From Spirochaetaceae bacterium (GTDB lineage Bacteria; Spirochaetota; Spirochaetia; SZUA-6; Bin103): DNA of 16,649 bases. This document shows positions 1 to 7,541 of the stretch, in pieces (positions within the stretch are counted from its first letter, which is position 1; the number at the start of each line of letters is the position of its first letter). The notes beneath the pieces are model-generated. The model saw nothing but the letters and a program-made list of their open reading frames with translations, was not told the DNA's origin and did not search any database. The stretch covers positions 2,835 to 19,483 of the forward strand of contig JAPPNY010000029.1 of assembly GCA_028818385.1 (NCBI GenBank). The letters are read 5' to 3'. Made by a program: the position numbers and the translations under genes.

Positions 1-2
1 AA

Positions 3-458
3 TCCATCTATAACACCTTCGTGGGCGGGGGCGTGTGCTTCCTCCGCGGGGGGGGGGGGGGGCCTCCGGGGGGGGGGGGGGCCCCCCCCACCGCGGGGGG
101 GGGCGGGACCAGCTACTCGATGCTCCAAACCATGGGCGAGGCGTACAAGGTGGCGATGCTGCGCGGCTGCCGGCCGACCGCGCACGAGCTGTTCCACCTG
201 GCGACCCGCGGCAACGCCCGGCGGCTCGGCCTGGACGACCAGATCGGAAGCCTGGAGCCCGGGCGTTGGGCGGACGTGTTGGTGCTTGACCCTGTGGCCA
301 CGCCCGTACTGGCCGCTCGTAACGAGCTGTCGGCGAACCTGGAAGAGAAGCTGTTCGCGCTGGCGATCCTGGGCGACGACCGCGCGGTCCGCGCCACCTA
401 CGTCGCCGGCCGCCGGGTGTGGCTCGCCGAGCCTGTGGGCGATCCGGCAGACTCCTGA
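3..458 (+). CDS. guaD: Guanine deaminase, C-terminal part (5' end outside window, internal low-complexity damage)
   Basis: Amidohydrolase-superfamily enzyme that converts guanine to xanthine and ammonia in the cytoplasm. The readable part has typical guanine deaminase signatures: GGGTSYSMLQTMGEAYKV (the stretch normally preceded by the metal-binding Asp of a TDVGGG motif), then NARRLGLDDQIGSLEPG and WADVLVLDP, and a C-terminal LEEKLFALAILGDDR followed by TYVAGRRVW. The frame is open from base 3 and ends in TGA at 456-458, so about 150 codons of a roughly 430-470 residue protein are present. Residues between FLR and GGGTS, which should include the metal-binding Asp, are replaced by Gly/Pro codons from G and C runs at 48-104. 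The frame is preserved across them, but the sequence there is unlikely to be real. The next gene starts 26 bases downstream, consistent with an operon with the ABM protein and adenine deaminase. Identity is confident; the function of this copy cannot be judged. Confidence 0.85.
   Translation, partial: SIYNTFVGGGVCFLRGGGGGPPGGGGAPPTAGGGGTSYSMLQTMGEAYKVAMLRGCRPTAHELFHLATRGNARRLGLDDQIGSLEPGRWADVLVLDPVATPVLAARNELSANLEEKLFALAILGDDRAVRATYVAGRRVWLAEPVGDPADS
48..104. repeat. G/C homopolymer low-complexity stretch inside guaD, probable sequence artefact
   Basis: Runs of 15 G (48-62), 14 G (68-81), 8 C (82-89) and 9 G (95-103) lie within 60 bases. They replace the stretch of guanine deaminase that normally carries the TDVGGGTS metal-ligand region, while the protein family resumes perfectly on both sides. 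Position at the extreme edge of the window and homopolymer composition point to a low-quality contig end rather than biology. Confidence 0.75.
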
Positions 459-484
459 CGGCAACTTTCGCCAAGGAGGAACGC

Positions 485-802
485 ATGTACGTGATCGTCG
501 CCCCCATCCAGATCAAGAAAGGGCACAAGGACGAGTTCATCGAGGCGATGCTCGGGGACGCGCGCGGCTCCGTGAACGACGAGCCGGGCTGCCTGCGATT
601 CGACGTGATCCAGGACGGCGCCGATCCGAACCGGATCTGGCTCTACGAGGTGTACGTGGACGAGGCGGCCTTCCAGGCCCACACGAAGACCCCGCACTTC
701 CTCAAGTGGCGGGATACCGTCAAGGACTGGATGGACGAACGGCCGGTCGGCGCGGGCGCGGGCAGCCACAACATCTGGCCGCCGGACGGCGACTGGAAGT
801 AG
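485..802 (+). CDS. ABM-fold (antibiotic biosynthesis monooxygenase / YgiN-like) small protein
   Basis: A 105-residue protein with the antibiotic biosynthesis monooxygenase (ABM) dimeric alpha-beta barrel signature. It has a MYVIVAPIQIKKGHKDEF first strand and helix, EPGCLRFDVIQD, then IWLYEVYVDEAAFQAH and HFLKW, the conserved order seen in YgiN-type quinol monooxygenases and related cofactor-free enzymes. The ATG at 485 is chosen because a strong AAGGAGGA Shine-Dalgarno lies just upstream and the family begins at this point; a longer in-frame extension upstream overlaps guaD and has no family similarity. It sits between guaD (26-base gap) and ade (8-base gap), so it is almost certainly co-transcribed with the two purine deaminases. 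The substrate is unknown. A role in handling a purine or a reactive by-product is inference from context only. Confidence 0.85.
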   Translation: MYVIVAPIQIKKGHKDEFIEAMLGDARGSVNDEPGCLRFDVIQDGADPNRIWLYEVYVDEAAFQAHTKTPHFLKWRDTVKDWMDERPVGAGAGSHNIWPPDGDWK

Positions 803-810
803 GGATTGCG

Positions 811-2600
811 GTGACGCAGCGCGAACCGTGGCACGCGGTGGCTACGGACCTGGTGGACGTCGCCGCCGGACGGGCCGCCGCCGACCTCGTGATCCGCGGC
901 GGGCGCTGGGTCAACGTGCTCACGCGCGAGGTGGTGCCCGGCATGGACATCGCCGTGCGCCGCGGCCGCATCGCCTGCATCGTCGAGGACGCCGGCTACT
1001 GCGTCGGCGACGGCACGTGGTCGAGGCCGAGGGCCGGTTCATTGTGCCCGGCCTGACCGACGGCCACCTGCATGTCGAGAGCAGCATGTGCACGATCACG
1101 GAGTACGTGCGCGCCGTGCTCCCGCACGGCACCACCGCGATCTTCACCGACCCGCACGAGGTGGCGAACGTCTTCGGCCTCGACGGCGTGCGCATGATGG
1201 TGGCCGAGGCGGAGGCCGCGCCCATCCACGTCTTCGTGCAGATGCCCTCCTGCGTGCCGTCCGCGCCGGGGCTGGAGACGTCGGGAGCGCGCATCACGCC
1301 GGAGGACGTACAGGAGGCGATGAAGTGGCCGGGCGTCATCGGGTTGGGCGAGATGATGAACTTCCCCGGCGTGATCGCCGGCGACGCGCAGATGCACGCG
1401 GAGATGGCTGCCACCATGAGCGCCGGCAAGACGGTCGGCGGCCACTACCCGAGCCCGGAGCTGGACCGGCGCTTTCACGCCTACCTCGCCGGCGGCCCGG
1501 CCGACGACCACGAGAACACGCGCGAGGTGGACGCCGTCGAGCGCGCCCGCCGCGGCATGAGGCCGATGCTGCGGCTCGGCTCGGCCTGGTACGACGTGGC
1601 CGCACAGGTCACGGCCATCACGGAGCGCGGGCTCGACCCGCGCCAGTTCATCCTGTGCACGGACGACGTGCACGCCGCCACGCTGGTGGCCGAGGGTCAC
1701 ATGGACCGCGTGCTGCGTCATGCGATCGGGCTGGGCCTCGATCCGCTGATCGCCCTGCAGATGGCTACCATCAACACCGCCCAGAACTTCGGTGTCGATC
1801 GCGACCTGGGCTGCCTGGCGCCCGGGCGCTGCGCCGACGTGGTGCTGGTGGAAGACCTCGACGACTTCGCCGCCGGGACGGTGATCGTCCGCGGCGAGCT
1901 GGCGGCGGAGGAGGGGAAGCTGCTCCTCGAGCTGCCGCCCTGGGAGCACGAGGAACGCTTTCGCCGCTCGGTCCGCGTGCCGCGGCCGCTGGCCGCCGGC
2001 GACTTCGCGGTGGATGCCGGCGGCCGCACGGGCACGGTCACGGCCAACGTGATCGGCGTGATCGAGAACCATGCCGCCACCCGCCACCTGACCGCGAACC
2101 TGGAGGTGCGCGACGGCCGGGTCCAGCCCGACCGGGCGCAGGACGTGCTGCCGCTGGCCCTGGTGGAGCGCCACCACGGGACCGGCCGGGTCGTGAACGG
2201 CTTCGTGCAGGGCTTCGGCTTCGACGCCGCCTGCGGGGTTGCCACCACCGTCGCCCACGACTGCCACCACCTGCTGGTGACCGGGACCTGCGCCGCGAAC
2301 ATGGCGCAGGCCGCGAACACGCTGGTCGACGCCGGCGGCGGCGTCGCCGTGGTGCGCGACGGCACACTGACCGCCCTGGTCGAGCTGCCGATCGGCGGCC
2401 TGATGTCCGACGAGCCGGCCGGCGTGGTCGCGGAGAAGTCGGCCCGCGTGATGCGGGCGCTCGCCGAGTGCGGCTGCGCGCTCAACAACGGCTACATGCA
2501 GCTCAGCCTGCTGGCGCTGGCCGTGATCCCCGATCTGCGCATCTCCGACCTGGGCCTGGTCGACGTCTCCCGCTTCACCCACATCCCGGTGATCAAATAG
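811..2600 (+). CDS. ade: Adenine deaminase with one apparent single-base frameshift near 1017
   Basis: Deaminates adenine to hypoxanthine. The N-terminal 69 codons (GTG start at 811, 8 bases after the ABM stop) read AADLVIRGGRWVNVLTREVV in frame 1. From about 1017 the family continues in frame 3 with EAEGRFIVPGLTDGHLHVESSM. Inserting one G in ACGTGG restores a continuous ~596-residue protein, the usual family length. Visible motifs are the metal-binding HLH (residues ~86-88), DPHE (~114-117), GLGEMMNFPGV, LCTDD, and in the C-terminal Adenine_deam_C domain AHDCHH and DAGGGVAVV. The break is in a short G/T run, so a sequencing error and a real inactivating mutation are both possible; a programmed shift is unlikely because no slippery heptamer is evident. 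Parts of the 3' end recur at 6867-7383 and 9920-10111. Confidence 0.9.
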
Positions 2601-2679
2601 CGCTTGTCCCCACTTCAACGGTCCCGGTGTACCGCGAGCGATTCGGGACGCTCAAACTCTCAGTCGCTTGCGGCTGACG

Positions 2680-3696
2680 CTACTGCGAGGGCCGTTCACG
2701 TTCCTTCATGAAGGCTCCAACCTCACCACGGAACGATCGGCTGACCGGTACCTTGTGCTCACCAGTAAGATGGAGGACTGCACGGCGCTCGTACTTCTCC
2801 ATCCGAAGAATGTGACGGTACGCTGCCCAGTAGGAGCGATGCGTCTGCATTCCTTGCCCTTCCAGAGCTTTCGCCACGTCCGACAAGCGCATCAGCAAGA
2901 CTTCGGTTCCGGAGGTCGTAACGATCTCTACATAGTGCCCGGACACATGGACATACACGATGGTCTCTCGTTTCTTGTCCAGCAGACGCAAATGCCGAGT
3001 ATCGACCTGCGGCGATATCGCGCCGGCGGCTTCAACCGTAGCGTTCGGCAACCCCGGAACGGGCTCAATATCCGCGGCGAGAGAGGACGGTTGAGACGCC
3101 GCGTCCGCCTCAGACGGGGACGAAGCAGTGGCGGAGGTCAGCGCACTGGTGTCTTGCGCGGAGTCCAGTCCCGTATGCGAGCTCTCCGAAGCGCTCAGGC
3201 GGGAGCCGCTTCTCTCAGAAGTGCGTCTGAGTCGCATGCATAACACGTAGAAAACCAAACCGATTCCGCCACCGAACGTCACGATGGCGAACAAAAAATC
3301 CCCGATGTAATTGAACTGTTGGACCTCGTCTCCGTGAAACGCGGCATAGAGAACTACCGAAAAGCCGACACCCGGGGCCACCACAATCAAACACATTACT
3401 GCCAAGCCGAGCGCGATTTGAATGGGCGATCGATGTCGCATGACGAATAGCGTGAAGAATCCGCAAGCGAAGCAGATGGGCACCTCGAATGCCGTGAGCA
3501 CACCATAGTAGGCCAACCTCTGAGTGAGCGTTAGAGTCTGCAACCCGTACAGCGGCCCCAACATGGCGACAACCGCCATCAAGGTAATGGCGACGGACGC
3601 CGTCAGCCCAATCATGCTCGGCGTTACAAGCTCCCGATACCCGAGCCGCATCACGGTCGGCGTTCTGTTTCGCAGGTTGTGTGTCATCGTATTCAA
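2680..3696 (-). CDS. Membrane-anchored LytTR-domain DNA-binding regulator
   Basis: Up to 338 residues on the minus strand. The N-terminal half has four predicted membrane helices (about residues 27-50, 60-88, 93-120, 127-155), then a ~70-residue Ser/Ala-rich linker. A C-terminal LytTR domain (about 232-335) has VYVHVSGHYVEIVT, the helix RLSDVAKALEGQGMQTHRSY and the final HKVPVSRSF strand-turn typical of LytTR. LytTR domains bind direct repeats through beta strands. The membrane anchoring suggests a regulator that senses the membrane or works with a partner without a receiver domain; no REC domain is present. Position 3696 is a TTG codon and an ATG occurs three codons later (3687-3685). Neither has a strong ribosome-binding site, so the start is uncertain. 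It converges on the ade gene, with 79 bases between the two stops. Confidence 0.85.
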   Translation of the reverse strand: MNTMTHNLRNRTPTVMRLGYRELVTPSMIGLTASVAITLMAVVAMLGPLYGLQTLTLTQRLAYYGVLTAFEVPICFACGFFTLFVMRHRSPIQIALGLAVMCLIVVAPGVGFSVVLYAAFHGDEVQQFNYIGDFLFAIVTFGGGIGLVFYVLCMRLRRTSERSGSRLSASESSHTGLDSAQDTSALTSATASSPSEADAASQPSSLAADIEPVPGLPNATVEAAGAISPQVDTRHLRLLDKKRETIVYVHVSGHYVEIVTTSGTEVLLMRLSDVAKALEGQGMQTHRSYWAAYRHILRMEKYERRAVLHLTGEHKVPVSRSFRGEVGAFMKERERPSQ

Positions 3697-4199
3697 CCCG
3701 ACGTTTGCAGTAACAGGAACCTGCGGCCCATACAGGACGCCCTGGCACCACTCAGGAATCGAGAATGCCCGTTCGAGAAATGCTCTAAGTCATACGCCAG
3801 TGACACGAACAACCACCTCAATGCTCCGCCAGCTCCGGGACACGATTAGTCCATTTCGACGGAGTTGGTCAATCCCCAGAGGTTCTGAATTCGACCAACC
3901 GCGTCGGGCTCATGTGCGCCCCTCACTTGCGTCTCCCCGCTTGCCGGACAATGCAGGAGCGGCCCCGCTTTGCCGGAGTAGGTGACGGGCCGGTTGAGTG
4001 CCTCGACTCCGGCCCGTTGGTGAAAATCCCTGCCAGTTCGGGAAGAATTTCCTAAAAGGGCTTGTTGATTGGGTCCGGGGAGGGCAACAATTAACCGTGG
4101 AACCGGGCGGGCAACTTCAGGGACCCGAACAGGACCATGCGCATTTGGAACAGCTCGCCAAGGGGTCGGCGACGATCATCCGGCTGACCTGAAACAAAC
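3697..4199. other. Intergenic region between divergent LytTR and LuxR-type regulator genes
   Basis: About 500 bases separate the divergently oriented LytTR gene and LuxR-type regulator 1, so both promoters should lie here. Short open frames exist (for example 3998-4192 on the plus strand) but show no recognisable family, ribosome-binding site or codon pattern. The only structure I can support is the inverted repeat at 3985-4017. No clear sigma-70 hexamer pair was found. Confidence 0.5.
3985..4017. terminator. Inverted repeat, terminator-like hairpin
   Basis: Arms ACGGGCCGG (3985-3993) and CCGGCCCGT (4009-4017) are perfect reverse complements. Inner bases GAGT and ACTC can add four pairs with a small bulge. 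There is no T tract on either side. No intact gene ends just upstream on the plus strand, so it may be a leftover terminator of a lost gene or an operator between the two divergent regulators. Confidence 0.5.
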
Positions 4200-5276
4200 A
4201 TGGACTGCTTCGCCCAAATCGTTTATTCGTTACACGAAGCAGCAATGGATGAGACCCGGTGGCAGGAAACATCGATGTTGATCGAAGAAGCGTGCGGGAT
4301 CCCGGCCGCGGATCTGATGATCGCTGCTGGTCCGTGTCAGGATCAGGCGCTCTGGGCGCAAAAAGGGGACTGCCGGCACGGCGAGGAGGATCTCGAACAC
4401 CGCGCGGCTCGACGAATGCGGAGTGCTCCCGACGAGACACGGGGAGTTGCTGCGTGCGAGCCGACGCCCTCCGGCAGGCGGAGCAACCGGACGGACAGGC
4501 CGAATGGCTTGATATCCAACTTGGCCTCGCCGAAGAGTCGCGGAGGTCGCGAATCCGATCAGGTCAAGATGTTCCGGCGTATATTGCCCCACATCCGCCA
4601 ATTCATCGAGATCCGCGACGCACTCGCAGGTGCCCGAGCATTGAATGCAGCGTTTGCGGAACTGCTCGACAACCGTGTGGCAGGCGTGATCTGTGTGGAG
4701 CGGAGCGGGAAGGTCGTGCATACCAACTCCCTTGCCCGCGCGATCCTTCGGCATCGCGACGGATTGATGCAGGATCGAGACGGCTACCTACGTGCCCGTT
4801 TGCCGGCCGAGGACGCGCGTCTCCGCGGTCTGGTGACACGGGCGTTGACTCCGTCCACGGCTTCGGGCGCCGCCGGCTTAGTGGCGATCCGGCGGTCTCC
4901 CGGATTGGCGCCACTCACGCTGCATGTTACGCCGGTGGTCGCCCACGGTCCCGGTTCCAGAAGAAGCCGCGTCGCGTCGATGGTGCTCATCGTCGTCCCA
5001 GCGGCGAAGCAAGTCGCCGATCCGAAAAACGTTGCGGCCGCGCTCGGCCTGACATTGGCCGAGAGCCTAGTGGCTTGCAGCACTGTCGACGGCGCTACCG
5101 CCCGGGAGATCGCCGCGGCTACAAGTCGACGGGAGTCCACCGTGCGCGAACTTCTCAAGCGCGTTCACGTCAAGCTCGGAATCTCCCGGCGGGCCGACTT
5201 GGTGCGTGCCGTCCTTTCCATAGGCGCAATTCCCATCACGGCGGGTTGGCGATCGAAGTGCCAAGAGGACGCTTGA
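4200..5276 (+). CDS. LuxR-type HTH transcriptional regulator, copy 1
   Basis: A 358-residue protein. The C-terminal LuxR/GerE helix-turn-helix (about residues 282-345) reads LGLTLAESLVA, GATAREIAAATSRRESTVRELL and KRVHVKLGISRRADLVR. The middle (about 125-230) resembles a PAS-like sensor segment, with RILPHIRQFIEIRDALAGAR and then VERSGKVVHTNSLARAIL. The ATG at 4200 is supported by alignment of MDCFAQIVYSLHEAAMDE with the paralogue at 15072-16097, although no good ribosome-binding site is seen. Between roughly 4400 and 4550 the reading frame loses similarity to the paralogue while the neighbouring frame (+2) reads plausibly, so a pair of compensating frameshifts may have scrambled ~45 residues; this is tentative. 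There is no REC domain, so it is not a classical response regulator. The ligand and targets are unknown. Confidence 0.85.
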   Translation: MDCFAQIVYSLHEAAMDETRWQETSMLIEEACGIPAADLMIAAGPCQDQALWAQKGDCRHGEEDLEHRAARRMRSAPDETRGVAACEPTPSGRRSNRTDRPNGLISNLASPKSRGGRESDQVKMFRRILPHIRQFIEIRDALAGARALNAAFAELLDNRVAGVICVERSGKVVHTNSLARAILRHRDGLMQDRDGYLRARLPAEDARLRGLVTRALTPSTASGAAGLVAIRRSPGLAPLTLHVTPVVAHGPGSRRSRVASMVLIVVPAAKQVADPKNVAAALGLTLAESLVACSTVDGATAREIAAATSRRESTVRELLKRVHVKLGISRRADLVRAVLSIGAIPITAGWRSKCQEDA

Positions 5277-5309
5277 TCTGCTCGATCGGCCGGCAGGGTT
5301 GATCATATC

Positions 5310-6816
5310 CTGCAGACCCGCCTCCGCACCGCACCGGTCCACGTAGGCGCGGCTCTGCCTCAGCCCATCCGCGACGGTCCACTCCAGCTCCCCGCGCCGC
5401 ACCTTGCACTCCATCACAAACCGCCGCTCGCGCCCGCCCTGCGGCCACACGATCAGCAGGTCCGTGCGTCCGCGCCCGAGCGCGTACTCCCCCTCGATCC
5501 GTCCGCCGCCGCCAGCGACCCGCTGCAGGTGCGCCTGCAGCAGCAACTGGGGCCCGGCCTCATGGTAGCGCTCGAAGCGCTGCACCTAGTGCTCGGAGTG
5601 CTCCCGGAAGAACGCCTGGAACGACGCGATCAGCCCCTCCACGTCCAGCCGCCCGTCCGCGCCCACGTACCACGCCATCCGCTGCGGCAACCCTGTCTGG
5701 ACGGCGTAGTTCAGATGGCGCGGCACCACTTCGGCGTAGATCGGGTTGGCGATGCGCGGCGTGCCGTCCGCCTCCTGAGCCACCAGCCCCAGGTCGCAGG
5801 CGTAGGCGACATCCTCGGTGGTCCACACTTGCAGGTCGGCGCCGGTCAGGATCGGCTCGATCACCCGCCGAACGCGCTCCTCGCGCAGCTTGTCCGCCAG
5901 GTTGTCGAGGTGGGTCACCCGCGCCAGGATCAGCCGCTCCTGCGCCTCCCGGATGGCCTGGTCCGTGATCGGACGGGAGCGGTCGCGGCCCGCCTTGTCA
6001 TCGAAGCACGCCTCCCGGCACAGCGCGTTCACCAGCCACGGCTGCCCCGGCGGTGCGTGCCACGATCAGCCGCAACGCCTCCTCTGCGAACTCCTGACCC
6101 GTCGCCGCCGTGTGCTGCGCCAGCAGCGCCCGCACCTGCCGCTCCGAGAAGTCGCTCAGCCGCAGCGATGTGGCCTTGACGTTGAAGGCGCTGCCGCCGA
6201 GCACCATGCGGTTCTCCGCCGTCGAGTGGATGCGGTAGTCTCGCACGCCGCACAGCACCACACTGTGCGGGAAGGCAGACGGGCGCTGGTCGTAGCCGGC
6301 CCGAAGCTGCCGCAGCACGGCCAGCAGGGTATCGCCCACCAGCGCGTCGATTTCGTCGATCAGCAGCACGAGCGGCGTGCGATCGGCGGCCGCCCAACGA
6401 CTCAGCGCCACGCTCAGTGCGCCCTAGCGGCCCGGCGCTGTCCAGCGCGTCCCGGCAGATGCGCTCCAGCGAGTCGTCGCCCAGTGTCAGGCTCGCCCGA
6501 AGCGCGAGCTGGGACAGGACAGCACGCATACCTTCCGCGACGTTCTCCCGTGCCGCTTGGCCGGCTTCGATGTTGGCGTATATGCAGCGGTAGTCCCCGT
6601 TCCGCCGCTGTTCAGCAGGTCGCGCAGCGCCAGCAGCGCTGAGGTCTTGCCCGTCTGCCGCGGCGCGTGCAGCACGAAGTACTTCTTGTCCCGAACAAGG
6701 CCGAGCACGTCGTCGGGATCGATTCGCTCCAGCGGCGGGATGTGGTAGTGGTCGTCCTCCACGACCGGCCCCTCGGTATTGAACGTAGGCACGGCCGCCA
6801 GTGTGCTACCTCGCAT
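5310..6816 (-). pseudogene. AAA ATPase / PD-(D/E)XK nuclease fusion, multiply disrupted
   Basis: Read on the minus strand from ATG 6816. The product starts FNTEGPVVEDDHYHIPPLERI and has a Walker A variant APRQTGKTS. After a shift it continues YRCIYANIEAGQAAREN, then after a second shift Walker B LVLLIDEIDAL. After a third shift come QPWLVNALCREACFDD and the helical lid, and finally a nuclease-like segment RGRTDLLIVWP...FVMECKV with the D and E-x-K of PD-(D/E)XK enzymes. Breaks are a one-base loss near 6600, a one-base gain near 6425, a one-base gain near 6045, and an in-frame TAG at 5588-5586 where TGG (Trp) would fit. The 3' end stops matching near 5310, next to LuxR copy 1, so the gene is truncated. 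The family occurs as multicopy accessory ATPases in some bacteria; I do not know its function. It is certainly not functional as written. Confidence 0.85.
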
Positions 6817-6866
6817 ACCCGACGTCACGCCGCCAAAGCACATCGCCGGATGGCGCTGTTCCGCGC

Positions 6867-7383
6867 CCACTAACCGCGACCCTGGGAGGTGCGCGACGGC
6901 CGGGTGCAGCCCGATCCGGCGCAGGACGTGCTGCCGCTGGCCCTGGTGGAGCGCCATCACGGGACCGGCAGGGTCGTGAACGGCTTCGTGCAGGGCTTCG
7001 GCTTCGACGCCGCCTGCGGCGTGGCCACCACCGTCGCCCATGACTGCCACCACCTGCTGGTGACCGGGACCTGCGCCGGGAACATGGCGCAGGCCGCGAA
7101 CACGCTGGTCGACGCCGGCGGCGGCGTCGCCGTGGTGCGCGACGGCACACTGACCGCCCTGGTCGAGCTGCCGATCGGCGGCCTGATGTCCGACGAGCCG
7201 GCCGGCGTGGTCGCCGAGAAGTCGGCCCGCGTGATGCGGGCGCTCGCCGAGTGCGGCTGCGCGCTCAATAACGGCTACATGCAAATCAGCCTATTGGCTC
7301 TAGCCGTGATCACCGAGCTGCGCATCTCCGACCTGCGTCTGGTCGACGTCTCCCGCTTCACCCACATCCCCGTGATCCAATAG
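6867..7383 (+). pseudogene. Duplicated C-terminal domain of adenine deaminase (copy 2)
   Basis: About 515 bases closely match 2090-2600 of ade. From GTG 6889 to TAG 7381-7383 there is an uninterrupted 164-codon frame. By hand count it differs from the ade C-terminus at 7 of 164 residues (about 96 percent identity), including R-to-P, A-to-G, P-to-T and final K-to-Q changes. The piece corresponds roughly to the Adenine_deam_C domain and lacks the metal-binding catalytic barrel, so it cannot deaminate adenine alone. The left boundary is blurred near 6867, beside the start of the AAA pseudogene. Because the frame is open and a GGGAG lies just upstream of the GTG, translation is conceivable, but a recent partial duplication is the simplest reading. 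Confidence 0.85.
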
Positions 7384-7410
7384 CGCTTGTCCCCACTTTG
7401 GGGCATGCCG
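7384..7410 (+). repeat. 27-bp conserved tail after ade copy 2, with small hairpin
   Basis: The 27 bases directly after the copy-2 stop codon are identical to 10112-10138 after copy 3. Only the first 15 bases are shared with the sequence after full-length ade (2601-2615). The tail contains CCCCA-CTT-TGGGG, a compact five-pair hairpin without a T tract. It marks the junction between an adenine deaminase 3' end and a secreted-lipoprotein gene in both units. Confidence 0.8.
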
Positions 7411-7507
7411 TGCGCCTCGACAGCACCGGAGAATGCTTGAGGATCGGCGTGAGGTCGTAGTCCTTAACTTATTCGATTCTCCTGACCGCACGTCTGACTC
7501 CAACGAA

Positions 7508-7523
7508 CCGGCACGTCTGCCGG
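7508..7523 (+). promoter_or_regulatory. Short perfect hairpin just upstream of lipoprotein ribosome-binding site
   Basis: CCGGCA (7508-7513), loop CGTC, TGCCGG (7518-7523) form a perfect six-pair stem ending six bases before the AGGAGGG Shine-Dalgarno of the lipoprotein gene at 7542. It could influence translation or be an operator half-site pair. Function is inferred from position only. Confidence 0.35.
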
Positions 7524-7541
7524 AGCAGCAGGAGGGAGCGC

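Noticed and set aside
286..810. Upstream extension of the adenine deaminase N-terminal frame into guaD and the ABM gene
   Set aside because: The frame is open only because of high GC. The two upstream genes are clear in other frames and adenine deaminase similarity begins after 811.
996..2618. 540-codon open frame on the minus strand across adenine deaminase
   Set aside because: It is the mirror of a high-GC coding frame. The composition is His/Gly/Arg-rich with no family, while the plus strand has clear adenine deaminase motifs.
3998..4192. Short plus-strand open frame (64 codons) upstream of LuxR copy 1
   Set aside because: No recognisable family, no ribosome-binding site, and its start lies within the inverted repeat at 3985-4017.
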